DNA of 64,000 nt from Rhizophagus prolifer (taxonomy: Eukaryota > Glomeromycota > Glomeromycetes > Glomerales > Glomeraceae): contig NQWY01033931.1 in NCBI GenBank assembly GCA_019425655.1, positions 44,935 to 108,934 on the forward strand, written 5' to 3'. Position numbers and translations under genes: made by a program. The notes beneath the pieces are model-generated. The model was not told the DNA's origin, ran no database searches, and saw only the letters and a program-made list of their open reading frames with translations. Below, one piece after another: positions 63,237 through 64,000 of this stretch (positions within the stretch are counted from its first letter, which is position 1; each line of letters starts with the position of its first letter).

Positions 63237-64000
63237 TGTGAGTTCAACTGGTCGATGCAACGCTATCCTTAATCGAGGGGGGACGTTGCCATGAAACGAA
63301 GAACTCGTATCTACTACACACCAGAACAAAAGGCGATTATCTGGGACAGATATAAGCAAGGTGATTCCCTGCATGATATCGCCAGAATGTTCGACAGATA
63401 TCATTCTTCTATTATGCCTACTATCCACCAGACTGGTGGATACCGTCCTCCTGTCCGAAAGCGGCACCGGTTAGCGCTTTCGCTTGATGAAAGAGAGGAG
63501 ATATCCAGAGGATTGGTAGCAAAACGCAGCATCAGGGACATCGCTGCCAACTTATCAAGAGCACCCTCAACGATTAGCCGCGAGGTCAGGAGGCACGGAG
63601 GTGCCAAGCAATATCGTGCAGCAAAAGCCGATACTGCTGCGTGGGAAAATGCTCTGAGACCAAAACCCTGCAAGCTAATTGAAAGCCCCACATTGTGTAA
63701 AATCATTGCAGAGAAGATGCATCAGGACTGGTCGCCGGAACAGATCGCCGGTTGGCTGAAACGCTGTTATCCGGATAATCAGGAAATGCATGTGTCACAC
63801 GAAACGATTTATAAAACGCTTTTTATACAAACCCGGGGTGCATTAAAAAAAGAGCTGCAGCAATGCCTCAGAAGCGGAAGAGCGGTTCGTAGATCCCGAA
63901 CGTCATCACTTAAAGGGAAAGGATTAGGGAAAATCCCGAATGCGATACCTATCAGCGAAAGGCCACCGGAAGCCTCAGACAGAGCCATCCCTCTCAAAGC
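63237..64000 (+). mobile_element. IS30-family insertion sequence (partial, runs off the end)
   Basis: The left end TGTGAGTTCAACTGGTCGAT resembles IS30-family terminal repeats and is followed 54 bases later by the transposase start. The right end is outside the window. Confidence 0.8.
63291..64000 (+). CDS. IS30-family transposase (N-terminal part)
   Basis: The visible 236 residues include the N-terminal helix-turn-helix (RIYYTPEQKAIIWDRYKQGDS), a second one (RSIRDIAANLSRAPSTISREV) and the WSPEQIAGWLK and HVSHETIYKTLF segments typical of IS30. The frame stays open to the window end. The DDE core is just beginning. Confidence 0.92.
   Translation, partial: MKRRTRIYYTPEQKAIIWDRYKQGDSLHDIARMFDRYHSSIMPTIHQTGGYRPPVRKRHRLALSLDEREEISRGLVAKRSIRDIAANLSRAPSTISREVRRHGGAKQYRAAKADTAAWENALRPKPCKLIESPTLCKIIAEKMHQDWSPEQIAGWLKRCYPDNQEMHVSHETIYKTLFIQTRGALKKELQQCLRSGRAVRRSRTSSLKGKGLGKIPNAIPISERPPEASDRAIPLK

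Noticed and set aside
1-64000. CRISPR arrays, tRNA and rRNA genes
   Set aside because: No regularly spaced identical repeats, cloverleaf sequences or rRNA segments were seen.

Overview
The window looks like about 64 kb of a large IncF-type conjugative plasmid from the Enterobacteriaceae (Klebsiella/Enterobacter/Kosakonia-like). The evidence is the end of an F-type transfer operon (TraS-like tail, TraT, TraD, TraI), an IncFII-type replicon (leader peptide, antisense RNA, RepA, DnaA box), a TraX homologue, and a large accessory load of stress, regulatory, toxin-antitoxin and transposon-derived genes. No rRNA, tRNA or CRISPR array was seen.

Region by region. 1-10.6 kb is the distal transfer operon: entry/surface exclusion, an unknown small protein, the coupling protein, the relaxase-helicase and a DsbA-like protein. 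11-18.1 kb is a stress island: yciG, a YghA-like dehydrogenase, a decayed second yciG, yciF, yciE and a Mn-catalase gene (katN), followed on the other strand by a CorA-type transporter, a CinA/PncC-like amidohydrolase and a small unknown gene. 19-25 kb has a tyrosine recombinase and several unknown envelope proteins. 25.4-30.9 kb is a 5.4 kb segment bounded by 39-bp Tn3-family inverted repeats with a 6-bp target duplication; it has no transposase and holds a series of small one-gene units. 31-34.7 kb is the replicon, origin and TraX. 34.8-44.8 kb is a second segment with the same terminal repeats, containing a structured leader with an unknown two-gene operon, an uncharacterised protein, a methyltransferase, IS3 debris, a SecD-like exported protein, tnpR with its res site, a stump of tnpA, and a LysR/MFS/hydrolase/cyclophilin-like module. 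45-51.4 kb carries a diguanylate cyclase, an acetyltransferase with a broken start, a CigR-like protein and an EAL phosphodiesterase. 51.8-64 kb carries an APH-like kinase, two near-identical vapBC modules, a flavohaemoglobin, a secreted esterase, an OhrR/MarR-type regulator, an aldehyde dehydrogenase with a TetR regulator, and an IS30-family element running off the end.

The most unusual structure is a short palindromic repeat, roughly AATGTCCGCTYTTGGCACA followed by AAGCGGACATT, with about 16 full or partial copies. It separates the accessory genes into units of one or two genes, both inside the two Tn3-bounded segments and around the kinase and vapBC modules. This resembles a cassette array, but no integron integrase or attC core is visible. 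In two places (53.1 and 63.2 kb) another mobile element has inserted into a copy of the motif.

Likely joint functions: tra genes and TraX for transfer; yciGFE-katN for oxidative and stationary-phase stress; Hmp, the OhrR-like regulator, the esterase and the aldehyde dehydrogenase as a reactive-species or solvent response sharing promoter elements; and the GGDEF and EAL proteins as opposing c-di-GMP enzymes. All functions are inferred from sequence alone.
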